From NCBI RefSeq assembly GCF_019797865.1, contig NZ_CP081869.1, positions 3,187,501 through 3,251,500 on the forward strand: a DNA stretch of 64,000 nucleotides, read 5' to 3'. This document shows, piece by piece, positions 1-9,191 of this stretch. This stretch comes from Chenggangzhangella methanolivorans (GTDB lineage Bacteria; Pseudomonadota; Alphaproteobacteria; Rhizobiales; Methylopilaceae). Made by a program: the position numbers and the translations under genes. The notes under the pieces were generated by a model. The model ran no database searches, was not told the DNA's origin, and was given only the letters and a program-made list of their open reading frames with translations. Numbering within the stretch: the first letter of the stretch is position 1; every line of letters begins with the position of its first letter.

Positions 1-1
1 C

Positions 2-142
2 GCGCCGGACGACGGCGCGGCTTCCGTCGGCGAGGCGCTCGACGCCGCCGCGGCCTCGGCGTCGGAGCGGCGGCGGGGGGCGTGGCCGCATGCGGCGCCT
101 GCGGGCTTCGCCGCGGGCGCGCGCCCGATCGGAGCGGTGTGA
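2..142 (+). CDS. C-terminal fragment of an upstream gene
   Basis: An open frame runs in from the left edge for 46 codons and stops with TGA at 140-142. It ends in a residue run Ala-Arg-Pro-Ile-Gly-Ala-Val. The fragment is Ala/Arg-rich and shows no recognisable domain. Its stop lies within the start region of the following glycosyltransferase (candidate GTG at 139, ATG at 148), the tight overlap expected inside an operon. Nothing can be said about function. Confidence 0.35.
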   Translation, partial: APDDGAASVGEALDAAAASASERRRGAWPHAAPAGFAAGARPIGAV

Positions 143-147
143 GCGCG

Positions 148-1257
148 ATGGCCGAGATCACCAACGGGGCGACCCGCATCTTCATCGTGGCCGACGCCGT
201 CGGAGCCACGCAGCTCATCAGCTTTCTCCAGCCGTTCCAGGACCGGATCTCGGCCGGCGAGGTCTCGCTCGCCTTCGAGGCGCACGGCAAGGACCAGGCG
301 GCGCTGATCCGGCGCTACGAGGACTACCGGCCCGACATCCTCGTGATGTCGCGCTACTCGCTCGCCGACGGCGCGCCGCTGATCGAGCGCGCGCGCGAGG
401 CCCGGATCCCGGTCGTCTTCCACATCGACGACGACCTGCTCAACGTGCCGACCAACATCGGTCCGAAGAAATACGAGGCCTATACCCGTCCCGAGCGGTT
501 GGCGGCGCTTCGGTCCAACATGGACGCAGCGGACGTGATCTACGTCTCGACCCATGGCCTTGCGGAAACCTTCGCCGGCTATCGGCTCAAGGCGCCGCTG
601 GTCACCGGCGACCTCTACTGCAGCGTCGATCCTGCGGCGTTGCGCGAGCCGCGGCCATCGGCCGCGCCGATCGTCGGCTACATGGGATCGGAGGGGCACT
701 CCGCCGATCTCGCGCTCGTGGTTCCGGTTCTGGAGCGGCTGATGGAGGAGATCCCGACGCTCCGTTTCGAGACCTACGGGACGATCAAGTTCCCGCCGGA
801 GCTCGCGCGGTTCGGCGATCGCGTCGGCCATCATGCGCCGCACATGAACTACGCGGCCTTCCTCGCAAAGCTTTGCACGCTTGGGTGGTGGGTCGGCCTC
901 GCGCCGCTCGAGCCCACGGTGTTCAACAACTGCAAGGCCGACACCAAGTGGGTCGAGTACAGCTTCGCCGGCATCGCGACCGTGGCCTCGGACGGGCCGG
1001 TCTACGCCTCGGCCTGCGCGGGCGGATCGGGGCTGCTCGCGGAAGGCGAGGCGGAATGGGGAGACGCGATCAGGCGGCTCTTGCGCGACGACGTGCGACA
1101 GGACGTCGTCGGCCGCGCGCGCCGGAAGCTCGCCTCGCACTACAGCCATGACCTGCTCCAGCGCCAGATCCTGCAGATCTTCGAACTGGCGGCGGAAAAG
1201 TCGAAGGAGCGTCCCGCTCCTCGTCCCTCAGACGAGGTCGCCGCCGTGCTTGCGTAG
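148..1257 (+). CDS. Glycosyltransferase, GT-B-like
   Basis: A protein of about 370 residues that resembles bacterial glycosyltransferases from polysaccharide or O-antigen loci. The N-terminal half has a Rossmann-like alternation (IFIVADAVGATQLISF, then PDILVMSRYSLADG) followed by the conserved VVFHIDDDLL stretch. The C-terminal half has the GT-B-type pattern VGYMGSEGHSADLALVVPVL and a late FNNCKADTKWVEYSFAG segment of the kind that binds the nucleotide-sugar donor. No signal peptide or membrane segment is seen, so it is probably cytoplasmic. The ATG at 148 is preferred; an in-frame GTG at 139 is the alternative. It is followed by a small ORF and a repeat protein typical of surface-polysaccharide loci. 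Donor and acceptor cannot be told from sequence. Confidence 0.7.
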   Translation: MAEITNGATRIFIVADAVGATQLISFLQPFQDRISAGEVSLAFEAHGKDQAALIRRYEDYRPDILVMSRYSLADGAPLIERAREARIPVVFHIDDDLLNVPTNIGPKKYEAYTRPERLAALRSNMDAADVIYVSTHGLAETFAGYRLKAPLVTGDLYCSVDPAALREPRPSAAPIVGYMGSEGHSADLALVVPVLERLMEEIPTLRFETYGTIKFPPELARFGDRVGHHAPHMNYAAFLAKLCTLGWWVGLAPLEPTVFNNCKADTKWVEYSFAGIATVASDGPVYASACAGGSGLLAEGEAEWGDAIRRLLRDDVRQDVVGRARRKLASHYSHDLLQRQILQIFELAAEKSKERPAPRPSDEVAAVLA

Positions 1258-1411
1258 GTTGCGGGGATCGGCTTCTATCCATGCTGCAAGCGCGAAGAGG
1301 CGTTTGACCGCCGGCTTCAGGCTGACGCGGCGCGCCAGACGGCCGGGGGGCGGGCGGGCCGCGCGACGGCCTGGGCGCGTCCGGCGAAGAGTGTGTTCAG
1401 GGGACGGTTCC

Positions 1412-1892
1412 ATGAGTTTGGTCGTTGAGAATCCCGTCCTCGCAAAGGAGGTCGGGGAGTTGGCCGCGGGCGACGTCTGCCTTGTTCGCTTCAGCGGCGA
1501 GACGCTCGTCGCCTTCGCGGCGGCGCTGCCGAGCGGCGAGTTGAAGATGGTCCGTTTCGCCGGATCCAAGGAGAAGGCTCCGCTCAAGATGAGCGGATGG
1601 GACGACGCCAACTCGGTCGAGGTCATGTGCCTGCCCGACGTCGTCATCCGCCCAACGTCGACAGCCTGGTGCCGCATCACCAGGGCAACAACCCGATCGG
1701 CGGGCTGGTCATCACGCCTTCCGGTCTGAGCGCAGTGGTGTATCCCGGCGACGCGAACCGCTATTATCTCGACTTCGCGACGGGCAGGCTCGACCGGAGC
1801 GTCGAGAGTCATTGCCGCACTTCAAGACCTGGACCGTCAGCGTGCCGAACGGCACCGAGCGCGGCCACGTGCTGAAGGTCGTCTCGGTCTGA
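1412..1892 (+). CDS. Hypothetical protein of about 160 aa, two apparent frameshifts
   Basis: The coding signal starts at ATG 1412 (Met-Ser-Leu-Val-Val-Glu) and reads sensibly to about 1650. It then continues in another frame (NNPIGGLVITPSGLSAVVYP) and in a third frame from about 1815 (HFKTWTVSVPNGTERGH) to a TGA at 1890-1892. Bridging the two shifts gives one soluble protein of about 160 residues with no signal peptide. I do not recognise a family. It lies between a glycosyltransferase and a polysaccharide-locus repeat protein on the same strand, so a co-transcribed accessory role is plausible but is inference. The two shifts within 480 bases look like sequence errors. Confidence 0.5.
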
Positions 1893-1927
1893 CGCGCAAG
1901 GGCGGCGCTCCGGGGGATGGACTGTCT

Positions 1928-3031
1928 GTGAAGAACGCTCCGAAATCGCCGCATTACGAGCTCGTCCGGGACAGCGCCTATTTCGACGAGGGCTGGTACG
2001 CGACGCAGGTCGATCCTGATCTGCTGGCGAAGAAGAGGGTCGACTTCGTCCAGCATTTTCTCAACGTCGGCGGGCGCAACGGGCTCGCGCCGAGCCGCGG
2101 CTTCGTGTCCGCCGCGTATCTGGCGAGCAACATCGACGTCGCGCGGGCCGGCCACAACCCGCTGGTCCACTTCCTTACCGAGGGCGAGGCGACGGGCCGC
2201 AAGGCGATCGGCGAGGACGATCTCGCCGGCGCAGGCTTCCCCGACATGCTGCGCCGCGAAGAGCGCCGCGCCGTGGCCCAGCTGGTGGCGAGCCCGCTGT
2301 TCGACGTGAAGTTCTTCCGCAAGACCTATTCGGACCTGCGGAAATCCAGGCTGCATCCGGCGCTCTACTACGTGCGCCACGGGCTGGACGAGCAGCTCCA
2401 TCCCTCCGCCGCCTTCGACGCCGAACAGTATCTCGACGACAATCCGGACGCGGCCGAGCGCGGGCTCGCGCCGCTGCTGCACTATGTGCGCTTCGGCGAA
2501 GCCGCCGGCGTGCTCGTCATGAGGCTCTCGGACGAAAAAGCGGAGGCCGTGGCGGTCGCGCGCGCCGAACGGCGGCCTGCCACGACGCCTCAGGCTCCGG
2601 CGCGAGCCAGCGAGCGCGCTCCGGAAACGGCGCCGGTCTTCGTCGACGTCGCGCTTGCGGGACCGCTGTTCGGCGGGACGGTCGCGGCGGCCACGGCTGT
2701 CCGGCAAGCGCCCCGCCGCGGACCCGACGTCACGCCGGAGGAGGCGCGCGCGCTTGAGCTCATCCGCAGCAGCCCCCTGTTCGACGCCGTCTGGTATCTG
2801 ATGGAGCATCGCGAGGCGGCGCGGCTCGCGATGGATCCGGCGCTCCACTATCTGCGCCACGGCGCCCCGGACGGGCTGAAGCCGAGCATCTATTTCGATC
2901 CCGCCTTCTATCTCGAGAGCGGCGAGGGCGGCGTGGAGAACCCGCTGCTGCACTATCTCACGGTCGGCCGGTCGCAGGGCCGCAAGCCGCGCGAGCGGCT
3001 CGCGATCGACGAGCCTCTCGCGGCCGTCTGA
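1928..3031 (+). CDS. Polysaccharide-locus repeat protein with FD-WY/HYL modules
   Basis: A 367-residue protein beginning at GTG 1928. It is built from repeated modules: a hydrophobic-FD-x2-WY segment (YFDEGWYATQ, LFDVKFFRKTYSDL, LFDAVWYLMEH), then PALHYLRHG- or PLLHYLTVG-like segments, then GRKA/GRKP and an (A/S)FD-x2-(Q)YL segment. Roughly five modules occupy residues 8-190 and 245-355, separated by an Ala/Pro-rich linker (residues about 205-240). Such repeats are known from glycosyltransferase-associated proteins of rhizobial polysaccharide clusters, often as the N-terminal part of large glycosyltransferases. Here the module array stands alone. The biochemical role is unknown; its neighbour suggests cell-surface glycan assembly. 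Confidence 0.6.
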   Translation: MKNAPKSPHYELVRDSAYFDEGWYATQVDPDLLAKKRVDFVQHFLNVGGRNGLAPSRGFVSAAYLASNIDVARAGHNPLVHFLTEGEATGRKAIGEDDLAGAGFPDMLRREERRAVAQLVASPLFDVKFFRKTYSDLRKSRLHPALYYVRHGLDEQLHPSAAFDAEQYLDDNPDAAERGLAPLLHYVRFGEAAGVLVMRLSDEKAEAVAVARAERRPATTPQAPARASERAPETAPVFVDVALAGPLFGGTVAAATAVRQAPRRGPDVTPEEARALELIRSSPLFDAVWYLMEHREAARLAMDPALHYLRHGAPDGLKPSIYFDPAFYLESGEGGVENPLLHYLTVGRSQGRKPRERLAIDEPLAAV

Positions 3032-3150
3032 GCGACGGCGCTCGCCTAGGCGACGAACAGCGCGCAGGCCCCTCTCGTGTTACAGAGCGTCAGGGCGCGC
3101 CGGCCGCATCGGGATGGTCGCAAGGGTCTTCGCCGCCCCCGGAGGACGGC

Positions 3151-3804
3151 TTGGAGAGAGCGCCACGCATCGCGGTGATCGCCGATGACCACGAGCTTCC
3201 GCGCGCCGCGCTTTCGGCGCTGCTGAAGAGCCGGCTCGGCTTCGAGCGGGTGGTCGAGACCGCCTCGCTCGACGAGGCGTTCGAACGGCTCGGCGAAGAG
3301 GAGGGCGTCGCGCTCGCGCTGTTTGACCTCGACATGCCGGGGGTCAAGGACGCCTTCAGCCTGCAGGCGGTGCGCGAAACCCATCCGGCGATGAAGACCG
3401 CGGTGGTCTCAGGCTCGATCCGGCGCGAGGACATGCTGGCGGCGCTCGCGGCCGGGGTCCACGGCTATGTGCCCAAGACGCTGCCGCTTGGCGAGATGGA
3501 GGCGGCGCTCGCGGAGATCGTCGCGGGGCGGATCTTCTTGCCGGCCTCGATCGCGGAACTGACGCCCGCGCGGGGCCTTGCGCCGCTTGGCCGCCCGCCC
3601 GCGCTCACCGAACGCCAGCACGACGTGCTGCGGCTTCTCATCGACAATCAGTCCAACAAAGAGATCGCCCGCGCGCTCGGGCTCGGTCTCGGGACGGTGA
3701 AGATCCATCTCGCCGGACTGTTCCGCGCGCTCGGCGTCGGCGGGCGGAGCGAGGCGGTGGAGGCCGCGGCGCGGTTCGGGCTCGACCGCCGCGCGGCCGG
3801 CTGA
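3151..3804 (+). CDS. LuxR-type response regulator
   Basis: A two-domain transcription factor of 217 residues. Residues about 6-125 form a receiver domain: the acidic pair is in VIADDHELPRAAL, the phosphoacceptor Asp in LALFDLDMPG, followed by VVSGS and the conserved Lys in VPKTLPLGE. Residues about 150-215 form a LuxR helix-turn-helix (LTERQHDVLRLLIDNQSNKE, then KIHLAGLFRALGV). The start is TTG 3151, behind GGAGGA. The gene is convergent, with only 4 bases between stop codons, with the MASE1 histidine kinase at 3809-6352. This makes a partnership with the neighbouring kinases likely, though no direct evidence shows it. Confidence 0.85.
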   Translation: MERAPRIAVIADDHELPRAALSALLKSRLGFERVVETASLDEAFERLGEEEGVALALFDLDMPGVKDAFSLQAVRETHPAMKTAVVSGSIRREDMLAALAAGVHGYVPKTLPLGEMEAALAEIVAGRIFLPASIAELTPARGLAPLGRPPALTERQHDVLRLLIDNQSNKEIARALGLGLGTVKIHLAGLFRALGVGGRSEAVEAAARFGLDRRAAG

Positions 3805-3808
3805 GAAC

Positions 3809-6352
3809 TCAGCCTGCGGCGCGCAGCGGAGGCGCGGCGCGCGCCGCCGCGAGCGCCGGTCCCGAGGCGTCGCGCGCCAGCCGCGCCTGCGCGAAGGCGA
3901 GCAGCGCGTCGGCCGTGATCTCGCCGCGCCCGCGGTCGATCGCGATCTCCAGCGAGAGGCACGCGGCCTGAAGGCGGTGGAAGCCCAGCATGCCGGACGT
4001 CGAGGCGAGCGCAAGGGCCTCGTAGCGCAGCTCCGGCAGGTTCTCGCGGCTGCGCGGCGGAGCGCGGAAGGCGGCGGACATCTGGTCGGAGAGGCGGTCG
4101 AGGAAGGCCCCGCCGGGGGTCGCCCAGAAAGGCCACGAGCTCGTCGAGCGTCGGCTGGTGCAGCAGCTCGGGATCGTCCGCCGCGAGCGTGCGCGCCGAA
4201 GGCTCGGCCGGCCGGGCCTCGGCGACATGGCCGCGCCGCGAGGGCGCCGCGGCGAGCGCCAGTCGGGGCGTCGTCCCGCGCAGGGGCTCGGGCGCGCCGA
4301 GCGCGAGCCGCACCGAGAGCGTGAAGACGCTGCCTTCGCCCTCCCGGCTCGCCAGCGAAATGTCGGCGCCCATCAGGTCGGCGAGGCTCTTGCAGATCGA
4401 CAGGCCGAGGCCGGCGCCGCCGTAGCGGCGCGAGGTCGTCTGGTCGACCTGGCTGAAGCGCTTGAACAGGCGGTCGCGCTTGTCGTCCGGCACGCCGATG
4501 CCGGTGTCCTCGACCACGACGCAGAGCACGGCGGCGGCCTCGCCGTCCGCCGCGCAGGAGGCGCGCAGGGTCACCGAACCGGCGTCGGTGAACTTCACGG
4601 CGTTCGACAGCAGGTTGATCAGCACCTGGCGCAGCCGGGCGTCGTCGCCGACGAGACGGTCGGGCGCGTCGTCGGCGACCTCGACGACGAGCGCCAGCCC
4701 CTTGCGATCCGCCTCGCGCCGAAGCATCGCGGCGCAGCCCTCGACGAGCTCGCGCAGCGAAAACGGCTGAGGGTCGAGCTCCACGGCGCCGGCCTCGAGC
4801 CGCGAGACGTCCATCAGGTCATTGACGATCGCGAGCAGCGCGCGGCTCGACGTCTCGACGTGGCGGGCGTAGCGCAGGCCTTCGGCCGAGCGCAGCTCGC
4901 CGCTTTCGATGAGCAGTTCGGAAAAGCCCAGAATGCCGTTGAGCGGGGTGCGGAGCTCGTGGCTCATGGTGGCGAGGAATTCGCTCCGGACCCGCAGCGC
5001 GTCCTCGGCGGCGCGCCGGGCGTCCTCGAGCTCAGCCTCGTAGGCCTTGCGCTCCCCGACGTCGCGCAGAACCGCGAGCGTCTTCGCGCCGCGGGCGTCC
5101 GGCACGAAGGCGAACGCGCCCTCGACCCAGAGCCAGCCGCCGGCCGCGCCGCGCAGGCGCAGGACCTTGGTGAGGTTCGGCCGCTCCGGTCCGAGCTCCC
5201 GCAGGCTCTCAAGCAGGCCCTGCCGCTCCTGGGGATGCAGGAGCGCCCCGAGCCCGAGCGACGCGAAGGTCTCGGGCGGATAGCCGAGAAGCTCGGCGAC
5301 CGAAGGCGACGTAGTCGACTTGTCCGTCCGCGCCGCTCAGCGCGATCACGTCGCTCGAATTCTCGGCGAGCAGGCGGTAGCGGGCCTCGCTCTCGCGCAG
5401 CCGGTCCTCGGCGGCCTCGGCCGCGGTCTTGGCGGCGCGGAGCTGCCGATTGAGCTTCTCGCGTTCTGCGAGGACGGAGGCGACCGCAAGGCTCATCGCG
5501 GCGCTGACCGCGACGAAGATCTGCAGGATCGCGATCTGCTCCCTGAGCGTGCCGCGCATCAGCGACAGCGGCCCATGGCCGTTCGAGGTGGCGACGACCG
5601 CGACCGTCGCGGTGACGACGAGCGCGACCGCCGCGCCGCCGAAGCCGAACTGAAAGGCGACGACGATGAGCGCCGGATAGACGAGGAACAGGACCGGATA
5701 GGTGCTCTGCACGAAGATCGCGGCGAGCAAAGCGCAGAACGCCGCCGCGGTCAGCGCGGCTGCGGGCAGCCTCTTGCGGGAGATCTCGACCGAGCGCGTG
5801 GCGATCGACCAGAACAGCGGCGTGAAGGTCACGAGGCCGAGCGCGTCGGCCGCGTACCAGTCCCAGAACAAGGAGGACAGCGCCGTCGACGGGGCGACGA
5901 CGGCGAAGAGCGCGACCGCCGTCAGCGACGAGGCGAGCGACGCCGGGCCAGCCGCGACCGCGCAGAACATCGCGAAGGCGCGAGGGCGGGTGAGGTCATG
6001 GTCGCCGAAGCGCATGAGCGCGGCGCGGCAGATCATCACCTCGACGAGGTTTGCGACCGGCAGGCCGAGGCAGATCGCGAGACCGTCGCCCGCAGCGAAG
6101 TTCGCGGCCGCGAAACCGAGATAGCCGGCGGCCGCAAGCCCCAGCATGCGCGCGCGGCCGGCGCCGAGGCTCAGCATGATGACGAGCAGCGCGGCGTTGG
6201 CGGGCCAGATCGCCGCGACGCGCGCCGTGCCGCGGGTGAACTCGATGCCGCCGTAAGCCGTGGCGAACACCACCAGCGCGGCGAGCGCCAGCGTGACGGC
6301 CGGCCGCCGCGCGATCGAGGCGTTCGGGAAACCGGGTCCCGAACGGCGTCAC
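3809..6352 (-). CDS. MASE1 sensor histidine kinase with a degenerate Hpt-like tail
   Basis: An inner-membrane sensor kinase read right to left. Domains in order are a MASE1-type membrane domain of about eight hydrophobic segments (TAYGGIEFTRGTARVAAIWP and onward), a PAS domain (RYRLLAENSSDVIAL), HisKA (FLATMSHELRTPLNGILGF, phosphoacceptor His), HATPase (LRQVLINLLSNAVKF N-box; EDTGIGVP and GGAGLGLSICK G-boxes) and an Hpt-like tail. In the tail the position expected for the phosphotransfer His in A-H-x-L-K is Leu (ALALASTSGMLGF), so phosphorelay through it is doubtful. There is no receiver domain. The reading frame changes near 6328, 5310 and 4110, probably by indels. GTG 6352 overlaps the TGA of the upstream hybrid kinase by four bases, which decides the start and indicates translational coupling. 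Confidence 0.8.
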
Positions 6353-9171
6353 GCTGCGGCGCTCGAGGCGGAGGCGTGGCGCGACAGTCCCGGTTCGGCG
6401 GCGAGCTCACGCAGCCGCGCGAAGACGCGGGTCGCGTTCGGTCCGCACCGCGTCGACGGCGTTCTCGGTCGGGTCGGCGTTGCGGCAGGCGCGCTCCAGC
6501 TCCGAGCAGGCGCGGGAGAGATCGCCGAAGCCGATGAGGCCCGCGGCCGAGACGATCGCATGGGCGTCGCCCGCGAGCCCGTCCTTCGCGAGGTCGTCAT
6601 GCGCAGGCGCCGGGCTCGAAGCGTCGCCGCGGCCGCGCGCGAGGCTCGCGTCGCCGAGCCGGGTTCCGATCTCGACCTCGAGCTTGGCGAGGAGGCCGCG
6701 CGCGGAGGCGTCGCCTAGGAGGCTCGTCAGCTCGCCGAACTGCGTCCAGTCGAGCGGGTCGGGGGCCGAGGGGCCAGCGTCGGACGGTTCGGCGTCCTCC
6801 TCGACGATCGCGCCGGCCCAGCGCTCGACCGCGGCGCAAAGCTCGGCCTGCTTGAAGGGCTTGCCGATGTGGTCGTCCATGCCGGCGGCGCGGAACCGCA
6901 CGATCTGTTCGGGCAGGACGTTGGCCGTCATCGCGACGATCGGGATCGCCCGGACGGGGCCGTCGAGCGCGCGGATGAGGCCGGTGGCGGTGAGCCCGTC
7001 CATGCCCGGCATGTGCACGTCCATCAGCACGAGGTCGTAACGGCCGTGCTGGACGGCGTGCACGGCCTGCGCGCCGTCGGAGACGACGTCGACCGTGTGG
7101 CCGGCCTTCTTCAGCACCGCGACCGCGAGCTCCTGGTTGAGCTCCAGATCCTCGACCAGCAGGATGTGGGCGGGGTTCTCGCTCTTCGAGAGCGTCGCGC
7201 GGCCGGCGGCGGCCGGCTCGGCCTCGCCCGCCACCGGCAGCGCGACCTCGAGCCAGAAGCGCGATCCCTTGCCGGGCGTGCTGTCGACCCCGATGTCGCC
7301 GCCCATCAGCTCGACCAGCGTCTTGGAGATCGCGAGGCCAAGCCCGCTGCCGCCGAATTCGCGGCGGATGGTGCCGTCGACCTGGCTGAAGCGCTCGAAC
7401 AGGCGCGCGCGCTTTTCGTGCGGAATGCCGATGCCGGTGTCGGTCACGGCGAAGCGCAGGCGCGCGCCGCGGGAGCTGACGCCGATCTGCTCGACCGACA
7501 GCGTCACCGAACCCGACGGGGTGAACTTCACGGCGTTGTTGAGCAGGTTCAGCAGCACCTGCCTCAGCCGGTCCTGGTCGCCGATGAGCGCGCGCGGCGC
7601 GGCGGGATCGACCTCGACCTCGAGCGCGAGGCGCTTGTGCGTCGCCTGCCCGCGCACGATCGAGACCGTGTTGTCGACGAGGGTCTCCAGCATGAAGCGC
7701 GGGTCGAGCTCGACCTTGCCGCTCTCGATCTCGGAGAAGTCGAGGATGTCGTTGACGACCGTCAGGAGCGCGGCGCCGGCGCTCTGGATGCGCTCGACCA
7801 GACGGATGTGGCCGGCGTCGAGGCCATCCTCCTCGAGCAGCAGGTCGGTGTAGCCGAGGATGCCGTTCAGCGGCGTGCGGATCTCGTGCGACATCGAGGC
7901 GAGGAAGTCGCTCTTGGCGCGGCTCGCCGCCTCGGCCTGGGCGCGGGCGGTCTCGGCCGCGTCCTTGGCGTGGCGCAGCGCCTCGTCCTGCCGCATGCGC
8001 CCGGAGACGTCGCGATAGGTCGCCACGATCGTCGGCTCGTCGCCGGTCGCGCTCGGGATGCGGCGGAAGCCGCCCTCGACCGAGATCCAGCCGCGCGTCT
8101 TGTGGAGCGCGCGATAGACGACCGAGACTTCGGCCGCCCCGCGCGAGAGCCGGCCGGTGGCGGCGAGCAACTGCTCCATGTCGTCGGGATGGACGTAGTC
8201 GGCGAGGCTCATCGCGCCGAGCTCGGCGGGCGTGAAGCCGAGCAGGCGCTCTGAGGCCGGCGAGATGTAGGAGAGGCGGCCGTCGTCATGGCCAAGGATG
8301 ATCAGCTCGCTGGCGTTTTCGGCGAGCACGCGGAAGCGCGCCTCGCTGTCGCGCAGCGCCGACTGAGCCGCGACGCCCTCCGAGACGTCGCGGACGGTCG
8401 CGACGAAGCTCGTCTTTCCGCCCGCGCCGCAGCACACTATCCGGTACGAGGCCTCGATCCAGACGTAGGAGTTCCGGCGGCGGGCGCGATGGCGGATCGA
8501 GGCCGTCCGCGCCTCGCCGTCCTGCAGCTTGGTGAACATCCGCTCGAGGCGGACGCGGTCGTCGGGATGGACGTCGTCGAGCGGGCTGGTGCCGACGAGC
8601 TCGGCGGGGTCGTAGCCGAGCACGTCGCGGGCGGCCGGAGAGACGTAGCGCCGCGTGGTGTCGAGGTCGCAGCGCATGATGATGTCGGTCGCCGCGTCCG
8701 CGAGCAGGCGGTAGAGCGCCTCGCTTTCGCGCGCGATCTGCTCGGCGCGCGCTTCTGCCGCGTGACGTCCATGATGACGCCGAACAGCGCCGCGACGCGG
8801 CCCTCGCCGTCGACCTCGCAGAAGCCGCGCGACACGACGTGACGCAGCTCGCCGTCCGGCCGGTAGAGCCGAAGCCCGAAGTCGAAGGCGGTCGCGGTCT
8901 CGATGGCGTGGTCGATGACGCGCGCGACCTCGGCGCGGTCGTCGGGATGATAGGCGGCGATCGCGTCCGCGATGTCGGGGGCGCTTCCTCGCGGCTCGAG
9001 CCCATAGATCCGGAAGATCTCCGGCGACCAGACGAGCGCGCGCGAGGGCAGCTCGACGCGCCAGTGGCCGACCTCCGCCACCTGCTCGACGAGGGCGAGC
9101 AGGGCCTCGGCCTCGGTCGGCTGAGGCGTGGGTTCGGCGCGGCCCGACAGAAGCGAGGACAGCAGCCCCAT
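6349..9171 (-). CDS. Hybrid sensor histidine kinase (PAS-PAS-PAS-HK-REC-Hpt)
   Basis: A soluble, multi-PAS hybrid kinase of about 930 residues. Order: PAS 1 (VEQVAEVGHWRVELPSRALV), PAS 2 (MRCDLDTTRRYVSPAARDVL), PAS 3 (RFRVLAENASELIILGHDDG), HisKA (FLASMSHEIRTPLNGILGYT), HATPase (LRQVLLNLLNNAVKF; TDTGIGIP; GGSGLGLAISKTL), receiver (ILLVEDLELNQ, DLVLMDVHMPGMDG, conserved Lys in IGKPFK), and a C-terminal Hpt (GDAHAIVSAAGLIGF, His present, the usual Lys replaced by Val). The start MGLLSSLLSG is at 9171. A frame change near 8760 joins PAS 1 to the rest. A second near 6430 would carry the frame to the TGA at 6349; without it translation stops at 6407. It sits 20 bases after the receiver-TackOD1 gene and overlaps the next kinase, giving one operon. 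Confidence 0.8.
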
Positions 9172-9191
9172 GACGCGACGCCTTCCCCGCC

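Noticed and set aside
4158..5453. Long plus-strand ORF over the MASE1 kinase
   Set aside because: The translation is Arg/Ala-rich low complexity opposite to a gene with clear HisKA and HATPase motifs; a shadow typical of GC-rich DNA. The same holds for 1712-2953 minus, 6869-8254 plus, 11486-12673 plus, 13786-15642 minus, 56494-58560 minus and 60833-63037 plus.
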